Below, one piece after another: positions 1 to 5,871 of a stretch of DNA of 8,226 nucleotides. The position numbers were made by a program, and so were the translations under genes. The notes beneath the pieces are model-generated. The model did not search any database, was not told where the DNA came from, and was given only the letters and a program-made list of their open reading frames with translations. Position 1 is the first letter of the stretch. Every line of letters starts with the position of its first letter. Location: assembly GCA_050049955.1 (NCBI GenBank), contig JASFVG010000206.1, forward strand, positions 1 through 8,226, written 5' to 3'. Source of the DNA: SKLM01 sp050049955. Its GTDB lineage: Bacteria > Chloroflexota > Anaerolineae > B4-G1.

Positions 1-785
1 GGATGCCCAACGCCGGGAAGTCGACCCTTCTGGCCGCGACGACCGCCGCGCGGCCCAAGATCGCGCCCTATCCTTTCACGACTCTTCACCCCAACCTCGG
101 AATGGTGGCGCTGGACCAGGAAACCGAGTTCGTCTTGGCGGATATCCCCGGGCTGATCGAGGGCGCCGCTCAAGGGAAGGGGCTGGGCCACGAGTTCCTG
201 CGCCACGTCGAGCGCACCCGCGTTCTTATTCACCTCATCGACGGGATGTCAGAGCAGCCGCTGGCGGACTTCGCTGCCATAAACGGTGAGCTCGCCGCCT
301 TCAGTAGGGACCTGGCCGCCAAACCGCAGCTGGTAGCCTTCAACAAGGTCGACATGCCGCAGGCCGAGGAGCGCTGGCCGGAGGTCAAGGCCGCGCTTGA
401 GGGCCAGGGGTATCCCGTCTTGGCCATATCCGCGCTGACCGGCTACCAGACGCGAGAGCTTCTATACCGAGCGTCGGAGATGCTGGCCGAGTTGCCGGAA
501 GTGCAGTCCGCTCCGGAGGGTCTACCCGTCTTCCGTCTTGAGGAGGATGAGGGCAATGGCCGCGCCGGGCGGTTCGTCATTGAACGTGTTGCGGACGGCT
601 GGCGGGTAAGCGGCACGGCGGTAGAGAGGCTGGCTGCGATGACCGTCTGGAACCTGGATGAGTCTGTGCGCCATTTCCAGCGCAGAATGCGGAAGATGGG
701 CATCACTCAGTCGCTGCGGGATGTTGGCGTGGTCGCTGGCGATACGGTTTTTGTCGGCGACACAGAGCTCGTCTGGGAGGACTAG
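1..785 (+). CDS. obgE: GTPase ObgE/CgtA, 5'-truncated by window edge
   Basis: This is the C-terminal two thirds of an Obg-family GTPase, which assists late 50S ribosome assembly and stress control in the cytoplasm. The first complete codon (base 3) is the residue just before the P-loop, so the glycine-rich N-terminal Obg fold lies outside the window; the ATG at 3 is internal, not the start. Counting from it, G1 PNAGKST is at 2-8, G2 YPFTT at 23-27, G3 DIPG at 47-50, G4 NKVD at 114-117 and G5 SAL at 143-145. Residues about 178-260 match the Obg C-terminal (OCT) domain, with RVSGTAVERLAAMT and GDTVFVGDTELVWED. The TAG stop at 783-785 shares its last base with the GTG start of nadD, so the two genes are translationally coupled. 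All GTPase motifs are intact. Confidence 0.96.
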   Translation, partial: MPNAGKSTLLAATTAARPKIAPYPFTTLHPNLGMVALDQETEFVLADIPGLIEGAAQGKGLGHEFLRHVERTRVLIHLIDGMSEQPLADFAAINGELAAFSRDLAAKPQLVAFNKVDMPQAEERWPEVKAALEGQGYPVLAISALTGYQTRELLYRASEMLAELPEVQSAPEGLPVFRLEEDEGNGRAGRFVIERVADGWRVSGTAVERLAAMTVWNLDESVRHFQRRMRKMGITQSLRDVGVVAGDTVFVGDTELVWED

Positions 786-1450
786 TGGACCCCGAATCTA
801 AATCCCTGGAGGCCGCACCGCCAATCCAGGTATCCAGGCTCGGGGTGGTCGGGGGAACCTTCGATCCCCCACACTACGGCCATTTGGTGCTGGCTGAGAA
901 CGCCCGGGTGCAGCTTGAGCTCGATCTGGTCCTGTTTGTGCCGACCGGGCAGCCACCTCACAAGCCGGTCGGTCCCATTACCGCGGCTCAACACCGGGTG
1001 GCGATGGTGCAGGCCTCCATCGGTGGGAACCCCGCCTTCCTGCTGTCCAGGGTCGACCTCGAACGTCCCGCCCCGCACTACACCGTCGATATGCTGGCCA
1101 TGCTGACCGAGATCCATCCCAACGCGGAGCTGTTCTTCTTGATGGGCGGGGACAGCCTGGCCGAGTTCGCCAGCTGGCGCGACCCATCGGGCATCCTCGA
1201 GCGCGCGACGCTGGTGGTGATGGAGCGGCCTGGTTGGAAGGGCGACTGGGGACCCCTAGCCGAGCAGATTCCTGCGCTTCGTGGCAGGCTAAGGGTGCTC
1301 GACGCGCCCCGCATCGGTCTGTCTGGCACGGATCTGAGACGCCGCGCGCGGTCAGGGCTGCCTCTGCGCTACCTGGTGCCGCCAGCCGTCGAGCGGTACG
1401 TTCGGGAGCACTCTTTGTACCAACCGCAGGTCTCCTCTCCCCGCTCCTGA
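785..1450 (+). CDS. nadD: nicotinate-nucleotide adenylyltransferase NadD
   Basis: NadD joins ATP and nicotinate mononucleotide to make deamido-NAD in NAD biosynthesis. The 221-residue product has the nucleotidyltransferase signature GGTFDPPHYGHL (23-34, with HxGH at 30-33), VPTGQPPHK (52-60), DLERPAPHYTVDML (91-104), the MGGDSL loop (120-125) and the C-terminal ATP-binding signature GLSGTDLRRR (178-187, the usual ISxTxxR). Its length is normal for the family. The GTG start overlaps the obgE stop (TAGTG), with GGGAGGA at 775-781 inside obgE serving as ribosome binding site at rather close spacing. A GTG at 845 (residue 21) is a less likely start because it lacks a comparable site. The rsfS gene that often follows nadD in bacteria is not present here. 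Confidence 0.95.
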   Translation: MDPESKSLEAAPPIQVSRLGVVGGTFDPPHYGHLVLAENARVQLELDLVLFVPTGQPPHKPVGPITAAQHRVAMVQASIGGNPAFLLSRVDLERPAPHYTVDMLAMLTEIHPNAELFFLMGGDSLAEFASWRDPSGILERATLVVMERPGWKGDWGPLAEQIPALRGRLRVLDAPRIGLSGTDLRRRARSGLPLRYLVPPAVERYVREHSLYQPQVSSPRS

Positions 1451-1518
1451 CCGACCATCGTTGACTCGGTGCCTGCTTCCGCAAGAAGGTCGGAGCGGAT
1501 CAGACTGGGAGTCGGGTC

Positions 1519-1525
1519 GGAGGGG
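1519..1525 (+). promoter_or_regulatory. ribosome binding site for the GH-like lipoprotein gene
   Basis: GGAGGGG lies 5 nt before the GTG at 1531. It is the reason for preferring that start over the in-frame ATG at 1588, which has only a weak AAGG (1579-1582) before it. The 80-bp gap after nadD (1451-1530) otherwise shows only a loose CCGACC/GGTCGG inverted repeat (1451-1456 and 1488-1493). I see no convincing promoter in it. Confidence 0.55.
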
Positions 1526-1530
1526 CAGTT

Positions 1531-2739
1531 GTGGGACCGCCGCCCCCCGATCGCAGTGTTGTGCGAGCCGTCGTGGCCAAGGCACAGATGGGACGTGTGA
1601 GGACACTGACACTGCTGAGCATCCTTGGATGGTCGTTGGGCTCCGGTTGCAGGGGCACGGCAACGCCGACCAGAGCTCCGTCCGTCACCCCTCAACCTTC
1701 GCCCTATGCCGGCGAGCCCCTGGTGCCGACGGCGACCGTGGCACCGAGGGAGATGGCCCCCGTCGCGGGTCCCGCTGCAACAGTGTCGGTATCTCCGGGT
1801 GCGGAGGAGACTGCAGCACGGACGGTGCCAGTGAACCGCGACCGCTTTGGCGCCGGCGTTGCGCTGGCTCTCATCACAGACTATCCGGTGGAGCGGTTGA
1901 ACATCGGTTGGTACCTCAACTGGGGCGTGAGGCTTAACCCGGCCCAACCAGGCGGTGCAAGCTTCTGGCAGATGGTGCGCGTCTCTGAGGAAGGCTTCCT
2001 GCCGGACGCCGCAACTATCCGGGCTGCCGCCATCGCGAACCCGGGCTCATTCTGGCTCGTCGGCAACGAGCCGGACGTCCGCTGGCAGGATAACACGACG
2101 CCCGAGCAGTACGCGGTGAGATACCATGATCTGTATGGCATCCTCAAATCGGCGGATTCCACGTGCCAGGTGGCCATTGGGGGAGTATCCCAGCCGACGC
2201 CTCTGCGCCTGGCCTACCTCGACCGCGTACTGGCGAGCTACGAGAGCCGGTACGCTGAGCCTATGCCGGTTGACGTGTGGAACGTACACAACTTCATCCT
2301 GCGCGAGGAGCTGGATTCCTGGGGTGTGGGCATTCCACCTGGCATAGACGTCGAGGCCGGCACGCTGTACGAGATCGAGGATCACGACGACGTAGCCATC
2401 TTTCGCGAGCAGCTGATAGCTTTCCGGCGCTGGATGAATGAGCACGGGGAGCGGGACAAACCGCTGGTGGTCTCCGAATACGGAATCCTGATGCCAGCGG
2501 ACTATGGCTTTGGCCCCGGGAGGGTCCGGCGCTTCTTGGAGGCCACCTTCGACCTGTTCCTCACCGCTACGGATGATGCCATCGGATACCCGGAGGACGA
2601 CAACCGGTTGGTGCAATGGTGGTGCTGGTACAGTCTGGCGGCTCCACACGACTACTATCCGACAGGCAACCTGTTCGATCCTGAGACGAAAGAACTGACA
2701 CCACTGGGTGCGGCCTTCGCGGCCTACAAGGGGCCCTAG
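1531..2739 (+). CDS. secreted lipoprotein-like protein with glycoside-hydrolase (clan GH-A-like) domain
   Basis: The 402-residue product begins with a basic stretch and a hydrophobic core (about 25-37) ending in GSGC, so Cys40 may be lipidated. The residue at -3 is Gly, so the lipobox is imperfect. A Thr/Pro/Ala-rich linker (about 43-100) follows. Residues about 105-400 look like a TIM-barrel glycosidase: FWLVGNEPD puts the candidate acid/base at Glu180, and PLVVSEYG puts the candidate nucleophile at Glu316. A spacing of 136 residues suits strands 4 and 7 of a clan GH-A barrel. VDVWNVHNF (247-255) and VQWWCWYSL (361-369) would line the cleft. It probably acts outside the membrane on a polysaccharide, but the substrate is unknown and I cannot assign a numbered GH family. 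The start may instead be ATG 1588 (residue 20), which gives a more typical signal peptide. The next gene follows after 98 bp, possibly in the same transcript. Confidence 0.72.
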   Translation: MGPPPPDRSVVRAVVAKAQMGRVRTLTLLSILGWSLGSGCRGTATPTRAPSVTPQPSPYAGEPLVPTATVAPREMAPVAGPAATVSVSPGAEETAARTVPVNRDRFGAGVALALITDYPVERLNIGWYLNWGVRLNPAQPGGASFWQMVRVSEEGFLPDAATIRAAAIANPGSFWLVGNEPDVRWQDNTTPEQYAVRYHDLYGILKSADSTCQVAIGGVSQPTPLRLAYLDRVLASYESRYAEPMPVDVWNVHNFILREELDSWGVGIPPGIDVEAGTLYEIEDHDDVAIFREQLIAFRRWMNEHGERDKPLVVSEYGILMPADYGFGPGRVRRFLEATFDLFLTATDDAIGYPEDDNRLVQWWCWYSLAAPHDYYPTGNLFDPETKELTPLGAAFAAYKGP

Positions 2740-2794
2740 AGGTGGGGCTGGACCAGAAGAGCGCGTAGCGTCGCGGCCGTCTTGAGCCACTCCA

Positions 2795-2815
2795 GCTGCG
2801 CACCGTGCGCCGAGC
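2795..2815. other. GC-rich inverted repeat between the GH-like and stalk genes
   Basis: GCGCAC and GTGCGC (2798-2803 and 2805-2810) flank a single C. They can fold as GCGCA/TGCGC with a CCG loop, extended by GCT/AGC (2795-2797 and 2813-2815) across a two-base bulge. No T-run follows, so this is not a typical intrinsic terminator. It could be an mRNA-processing or attenuation hairpin, or a dyad protein site, or chance in GC-rich DNA. It lies in the 98-bp gap 2740-2837. Confidence 0.3.
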
Positions 2816-2837
2816 AGCCACGTAGAGAGGGAACTGG

Positions 2838-3599
2838 ATGAGTGAGAGGCCTAAGGTGACGTTTCTCAACAGGGCAACCGTACTGCTCCTGATGACCGTC
2901 CTGGGCATCCTGGCAGCCGTCGGCCCCACGTCGTGGGCGACGCCTGACCAGGACGCAGAGCGGCAGACGGTACCGACCCGAACGCCCACGGCTGGACCGG
3001 GGACGCCCACGGCTGGACCGGGGACGCCCACGGCTGGACCGGGGACGCCCACGGCCGGACCGGGGACGCCCACGGCTGACCCGCTTACGCCCAGCAGCCC
3101 GCCTCCGACCGCGTCGACGGTCACGCCGTCCGCCACGCAGACGCGACCGGCTACTGAGACACCGCCTTCGCCACCGCCCGCGCAAGGCGGCACCGCGCCT
3201 CCGGCAAGCGCGTCACCGGGCGATTCACCGTCAGCGACGCCGCCGCCGGAATCGATCGCATCGGCGACGGCCACGGCCAGTGAAGGGGAGGGGGGGGACT
3301 GGCCCACGCCGTCTCCCACGTCGGTGGCTGAACGCTCGGCAGCACCTCCCACCGTGCTCCCGGCATCGACGGCGACGCCGTCCGGGCCCTTGACGGGCGC
3401 GGAAGAGGGACCGGAGGATGGGGGCACAGCGAGCCTACCCTCGCTGGAGGCAACGACCGCCACTGGCGCACCGCTGCCCGAAGTCACCGGCCAGCGGTCG
3501 GCGGTCCGAGCGTGGCAGGACGAGCGCAGGCAGAGGTGGGTTACGGTGGGTCTGCTGCTGGTCATGGCCGTACTGATGCTGAGGCGAAAACGGGAGTAG
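2838..3599 (+). CDS. secreted Pro/Thr-rich stalk protein with C-terminal membrane anchor
   Basis: I recognise no enzymatic domain in this 253-residue protein. It has an N-terminal signal peptide (hydrophobic core 14-29, likely cleavage after SWA at 32-34). A long low-complexity Thr/Pro/Ala/Ser region (about 35-210) follows, including four full TPTAGPG repeats and a fifth partial copy (49-80). The C-terminal end has LPEVTG (213-218), a charged spacer, a hydrophobic segment (about 234-248) and a basic tail RRKRE. The layout matches a surface stalk held in the membrane, with Thr-rich segments that could carry O-linked sugars. LPEVTG is one residue longer than the sortase LPxTG consensus and sits about 15 residues before the helix, so sorting is doubtful. 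GAGAGGGA at 2825-2832 precedes the ATG. The UPF0104 gene starts 6 bp after the stop, so the two are probably co-transcribed. A long minus-strand frame over this gene is a composition artefact. Confidence 0.75.
   Translation: MSERPKVTFLNRATVLLLMTVLGILAAVGPTSWATPDQDAERQTVPTRTPTAGPGTPTAGPGTPTAGPGTPTAGPGTPTADPLTPSSPPPTASTVTPSATQTRPATETPPSPPPAQGGTAPPASASPGDSPSATPPPESIASATATASEGEGGDWPTPSPTSVAERSAAPPTVLPASTATPSGPLTGAEEGPEDGGTASLPSLEATTATGAPLPEVTGQRSAVRAWQDERRQRWVTVGLLLVMAVLMLRRKRE
2982..3080 (+). repeat. 21-bp in-frame tandem repeat encoding TPTAGPG
   Basis: Units start at 2982, 3003, 3024 and 3045, each 21 bp, followed by a partial fifth of 15 matching bases from 3066. The first three are identical, and the fourth differs by one T-to-C change that is silent (GCT to GCC, Ala). 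As each unit is seven codons, gain or loss of units would lengthen or shorten the stalk without a frameshift. Near-identity at the DNA level points to recent duplication or homogenisation. Confidence 0.95.
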
Positions 3600-3605
3600 T
3601 GTGCC

Positions 3606-4679
3606 TTGGATGATCGGGAGGACGACTCCCTCTTCAGATCCCTGCCAGTGCCGGATGCGGGCGAGCAGCCGTCGCCGCGGCTTGTCACGCGTACGCTGCT
3701 TGGGGCAGCCTTGGGTCTCATCCTGGTGGTCGCTGTCTCCCGGGGGATCGACCGAGACACGGTCTGGACTGACTTGAGGAACGCTGATGGGCTGTGGGTT
3801 GGCCTAGCGCTGATGACGGTCCTGGCCACAACAGCCATCAAGGTATGGCGCTGGCAGTGGCTGTTCTCGGATCTGTCTCGACCTGGACTACTGCAGCTGG
3901 GCAGTGCGCTTCTCGTTGGCCAGATGCTGAATGCCATTCTGCCGGCCCGTCTGGGCGATCTAGCGCGGGCCCATCTGGGCGCGCATGCCGGACCGGCTAG
4001 CACGGCCACAGCGCTGGGGACCATTGCTGCGGAGAAGGCTTTCGACGTTCTATTCCTCCTAGTGTGCGCCGGCCTGACGGCGCTTGTCACGTCCTTGCCG
4101 CGTTGGCTGGATGCCTCGCTGGCACTGACGGCAGCCTTGGGAGGGACGATTCTTGTCATAGCTATGGTGCTGCCGGAGGAGAGGGTTCTTGGCCGGATCG
4201 AGCGTAAGATACACCCCTCGGCTACCCCCTCACCAGCGCGTCGACCGGGCAGGGTGCGCACGCTGTCTGCGCATGGGGCGCAGCGGCTTCTTGCTGCCGT
4301 GAGGCGCGGGCTAATCGGGCTGGAGGCGCTGCGCCGTCCACGCAAGGCCCTGGCAGTCTGCGCGTGGTCGGTGCCGATATGGGCGCTGGCTGCGGCCACG
4401 AACTACGTGTTGTTCCGCGCGTTCGATCTGAAGCTGTCGGTGGGCGCCGCGCTCTCTCTGTTGACGTTGCTCCACGTTGGGATGGCGCCGCCGTCCTCGC
4501 CCGGCCGGCTAGGCGTGTTCCACGCCCTCACGGTGGTGACCCTGCAGGCGTTCGACGTCGATCGTACCTCCGGTCTGGCCTACGCAACGGTCCTCCACGC
4601 TGTCGTGTACGGGCCCCAGGTTGCGCTTGGTGCGTTAGCCGTGACGATGAGTCGCGGACTGGGATGGCGGAGACGGTGA
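3606..4679 (+). CDS. UPF0104 / lysylphosphatidylglycerol-synthase-type transmembrane protein
   Basis: This 357-residue polytopic membrane protein resembles the LPG synthase TM region family (flippase-like domain, UPF0104, as in MprF N-termini and AglD-like proteins). Family hallmarks are LPARLGDLARAHLGA (112-126) followed by GTIAAEKAFDVLFLL (138-152), and near the C-terminus SSPGRLGVFHAL (297-308) and AYATVLHAVVYGPQVALG (325-342). About eight hydrophobic segments are visible, near 30-46, 63-80, 97-113, 143-163, 170-189, 250-271, 277-294 and 323-346, with a basic cytoplasmic-looking loop at about 192-248. No soluble aminoacyl-transfer domain is fused, so lipid lysinylation is unlikely. Transport or modification of a lipid-linked glycan is a fair guess. 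The start is TTG, with GGGAG at 3592-3596 nine bases upstream; GTG 3648 (residue 15) is an alternative. It overlaps the glycosyltransferase gene by 16 bp. Confidence 0.85.
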   Translation: MDDREDDSLFRSLPVPDAGEQPSPRLVTRTLLGAALGLILVVAVSRGIDRDTVWTDLRNADGLWVGLALMTVLATTAIKVWRWQWLFSDLSRPGLLQLGSALLVGQMLNAILPARLGDLARAHLGAHAGPASTATALGTIAAEKAFDVLFLLVCAGLTALVTSLPRWLDASLALTAALGGTILVIAMVLPEERVLGRIERKIHPSATPSPARRPGRVRTLSAHGAQRLLAAVRRGLIGLEALRRPRKALAVCAWSVPIWALAAATNYVLFRAFDLKLSVGAALSLLTLLHVGMAPPSSPGRLGVFHALTVVTLQAFDVDRTSGLAYATVLHAVVYGPQVALGALAVTMSRGLGWRRR

Positions 4680-5689
4680 TATCCGTCATCGTCCCGGCCT
4701 ACAACGCCGAGGAGACGCTAGGCGCGTGTCTGGAGGCACTCGAGTCTCAGACGGTGTGCCGCGAGGTGTACGAGATCGTCGTGGTCGATGATGGCTCGAC
4801 CGACGGGACGCAGGCCGTAGCTGAGGACTACTACGTGGTGCTATGCCAACAGACCCACGCCGGCCCGGCGGCGGGGAGAAACCGCGGGGCGAGAGAGGCT
4901 CGCGGCGATCTACTTCTCTTCACAGACGCGGATTGCGCGCCCGTAGCCGACTGGATCGAGCGGTTGGCCGGTGCTTTCGTTGACCCGAAGGTGGTTGGCG
5001 CCAAGGGAACCTATCGCACCCATCAGAAGGGGCTGGTTGCCCGCTTCGTCCAGTTGGAGTACGAGGAGCGGTACGCGCGAATGCTAGAGCTCGAGGAGAT
5101 CGACTTCGTTGACACCTACTCAGCCGCCTACCGGCGTGGCGTGTTCCTCGAGAACGGTGGTTTCGACGTTCGCTTCCCGACGGCCTCGGTAGAGGATCAG
5201 GAGTTCTCCTTCCGTCTGGCGCTGCAGGGATACCGGCTCGTGTTCGTGCCGGAGGCGGTCGTGAATCACACCCACGACCGGACAGTCGGCGAATACTGGC
5301 GCCGCAAGTTCAATATCGGTTTCTGGAAGGCCTTGCTCCTGCGCTGGCACCCAGGGCGCGCGCTGCGAGACTCGCACACCCCTCAAGTGCTCAAGGTGCA
5401 GATGCTCTTGATGGCCCTGCTGTGTGCCGCCCTGTTCATAGCACCATTCTGGAGGGTCACGCTCCTAGGGGGCGCCGCTATCCTGGCTGCGTTGCTAATC
5501 TCCTCGCTACCACTCGTCGGACGCGCGCTACGGCGGGACTTGCTAGCGGCGGTTGTGGTGCCAGCGTTCGTACTCGTCCGGGCGCTGGCCCTCGGTCTGG
5601 GGCTGGTCGTCGGGTTCATACGTTTCAACCGCGGTCTTGACGAACCGCGAAGCCATGGCGGCCGGGGCCAGATCGGTCCGAGGCCGTGA
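4664..5689 (+). CDS. family 2 glycosyltransferase with C-terminal membrane helices
   Basis: This inverting GT-A enzyme probably moves a sugar from a nucleotide-sugar to a lipid or surface acceptor on the cytoplasmic face. From the ATG at 4664 the product is 341 residues. VISVIVPAYNAEETL (5-19) and VVVDDGSTDGT (39-49) form the nucleotide-sugar pocket. HAGPAAGRNRGAREARGD (65-82) is followed by TDADC (87-91), which carries the metal-binding DxD. VEDQEFSFRL (176-185) carries the candidate catalytic acid, in place of the ED/QxxRW type. Hydrophobic stretches at about 245-262, 266-286 and 292-319 anchor the C-terminus, ending in a polar tail. The start overlaps the previous gene by 16 bp. An in-frame GTG at 4676, which forms GTGA with the upstream stop and has GGAG at 4669-4672, is an alternative. 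The same frame is open upstream to 4364, but that part reads as a shadow of the UPF0104 gene. Donor and acceptor are unknown. Confidence 0.9.
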   Translation: MAETVISVIVPAYNAEETLGACLEALESQTVCREVYEIVVVDDGSTDGTQAVAEDYYVVLCQQTHAGPAAGRNRGAREARGDLLLFTDADCAPVADWIERLAGAFVDPKVVGAKGTYRTHQKGLVARFVQLEYEERYARMLELEEIDFVDTYSAAYRRGVFLENGGFDVRFPTASVEDQEFSFRLALQGYRLVFVPEAVVNHTHDRTVGEYWRRKFNIGFWKALLLRWHPGRALRDSHTPQVLKVQMLLMALLCAALFIAPFWRVTLLGGAAILAALLISSLPLVGRALRRDLLAAVVVPAFVLVRALALGLGLVVGFIRFNRGLDEPRSHGGRGQIGPRP

Positions 5690-5697
5690 GGGCCTCG
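5679..5697 (+). terminator. hairpin enclosing the glycosyltransferase stop codon (no U-tract)
   Basis: CGAGGCC (5679-5685) and GGCCTCG (5691-5697) are perfectly complementary over 7 bp. The 5-base loop GTGAG contains the TGA stop (5687-5689). No run of T follows, so intrinsic termination is unproven; it could slow or protect the end of the operon message. Its place at the end of a gene string and before a candidate promoter fits an operon boundary. Confidence 0.35.
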
Positions 5698-5732
5698 TGG
5701 ATCATGCGCTGGCGCTTGATGGGTACGTGCGG

Positions 5733-5738
5733 TAGAAT
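5733..5738 (+). promoter_or_regulatory. candidate -10 box for the MTA phosphorylase gene
   Basis: TAGAAT differs from TATAAT at one position and is one of few AT-richer hexamers in the 182-bp gap. No good -35 box lies at 16-18 bp: the hexamer at 17 bp is TGGCGC, and TTGATG (5716-5721) is only 11 bp away. If used, transcription would start near 5745 and give a leader of about 125 nt that begins with the hairpin at 5748-5770. Confidence 0.3.
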
Positions 5739-5747
5739 GGGCTTGAC

Positions 5748-5770
5748 CGCGGTGCTTCCAGGAAGCCGCG
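5748..5770 (+). other. small hairpin at the start of the MTA phosphorylase leader
   Basis: CGCG (5748-5751), a GT bulge, GCTTC (5754-5758), loop CAG, GAAGC (5762-5766) and CGCG (5767-5770) form a bulged stem of 4 plus 5 bp. It lies just downstream of the candidate -10. Nothing in the leader matches a SAM or other riboswitch that I recognise. It may simply stabilise the 5' end. Confidence 0.3.
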
Positions 5771-5860
5771 CAATCGGCACGGGGCATACCAGAGGCGCTT
5801 TGGTCCTTCAGAAGCGACATCGGTAACGTATGCGACAGTCCCAAAAAGAGCATGCACTGC

Positions 5861-5866
5861 AAGGAG
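5861..5866 (+). promoter_or_regulatory. ribosome binding site for the MTA phosphorylase gene
   Basis: AAGGAG lies 5 nt before the ATG at 5872. This strong site decides the start; the in-frame ATG at 5830 would add 14 polar residues and has no comparable site. Confidence 0.8.
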
Positions 5867-5871
5867 ATCTC

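Noticed and set aside
1451..1530. Intrinsic terminator after nadD
   Set aside because: The CCGACC/GGTCGG arms are separated by 31 nt and are not followed by a T-run.
1461..1937. 158-codon plus-strand frame overlapping the 5' end of the GH-like gene
   Set aside because: It is Gly/Arg/Ser/Cys-rich with no domain and ends within the GH-like domain coding sequence. The GH-like gene has a good RBS and a conserved-looking product.
2982..3080. CRISPR-like short repeats
   Set aside because: The 21-bp units are directly adjacent with no spacers and stay in frame within a Thr/Pro-rich protein gene.
2567..4399. 610-codon open frame on the minus strand
   Set aside because: It lies antisense to three well-supported plus-strand genes. 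Its translation is Arg/Ser/Gly/Pro-rich with repeats mirroring the TPTAGPG DNA repeat and no recognisable domain. This is a typical GC-rich shadow frame.
4364..4663. N-terminal extension of the GT2 frame by 100 residues
   Set aside because: It fully overlaps the UPF0104 gene in another frame, reads as Arg/Gly-rich composition, and the GT2 fold begins right after ATG 4664.
5716..5738. TTGATG and TAGAAT as a paired -35/-10 promoter
   Set aside because: The spacer is only 11 bp, too short for a sigma-70-type promoter. Only the -10 was kept, at low confidence.
5745..5871. SAM-type riboswitch before the MTA phosphorylase gene
   Set aside because: Only a small bulged hairpin is visible. I see no multi-helix junction, pseudoknot partner or conserved core of a known SAM riboswitch class.
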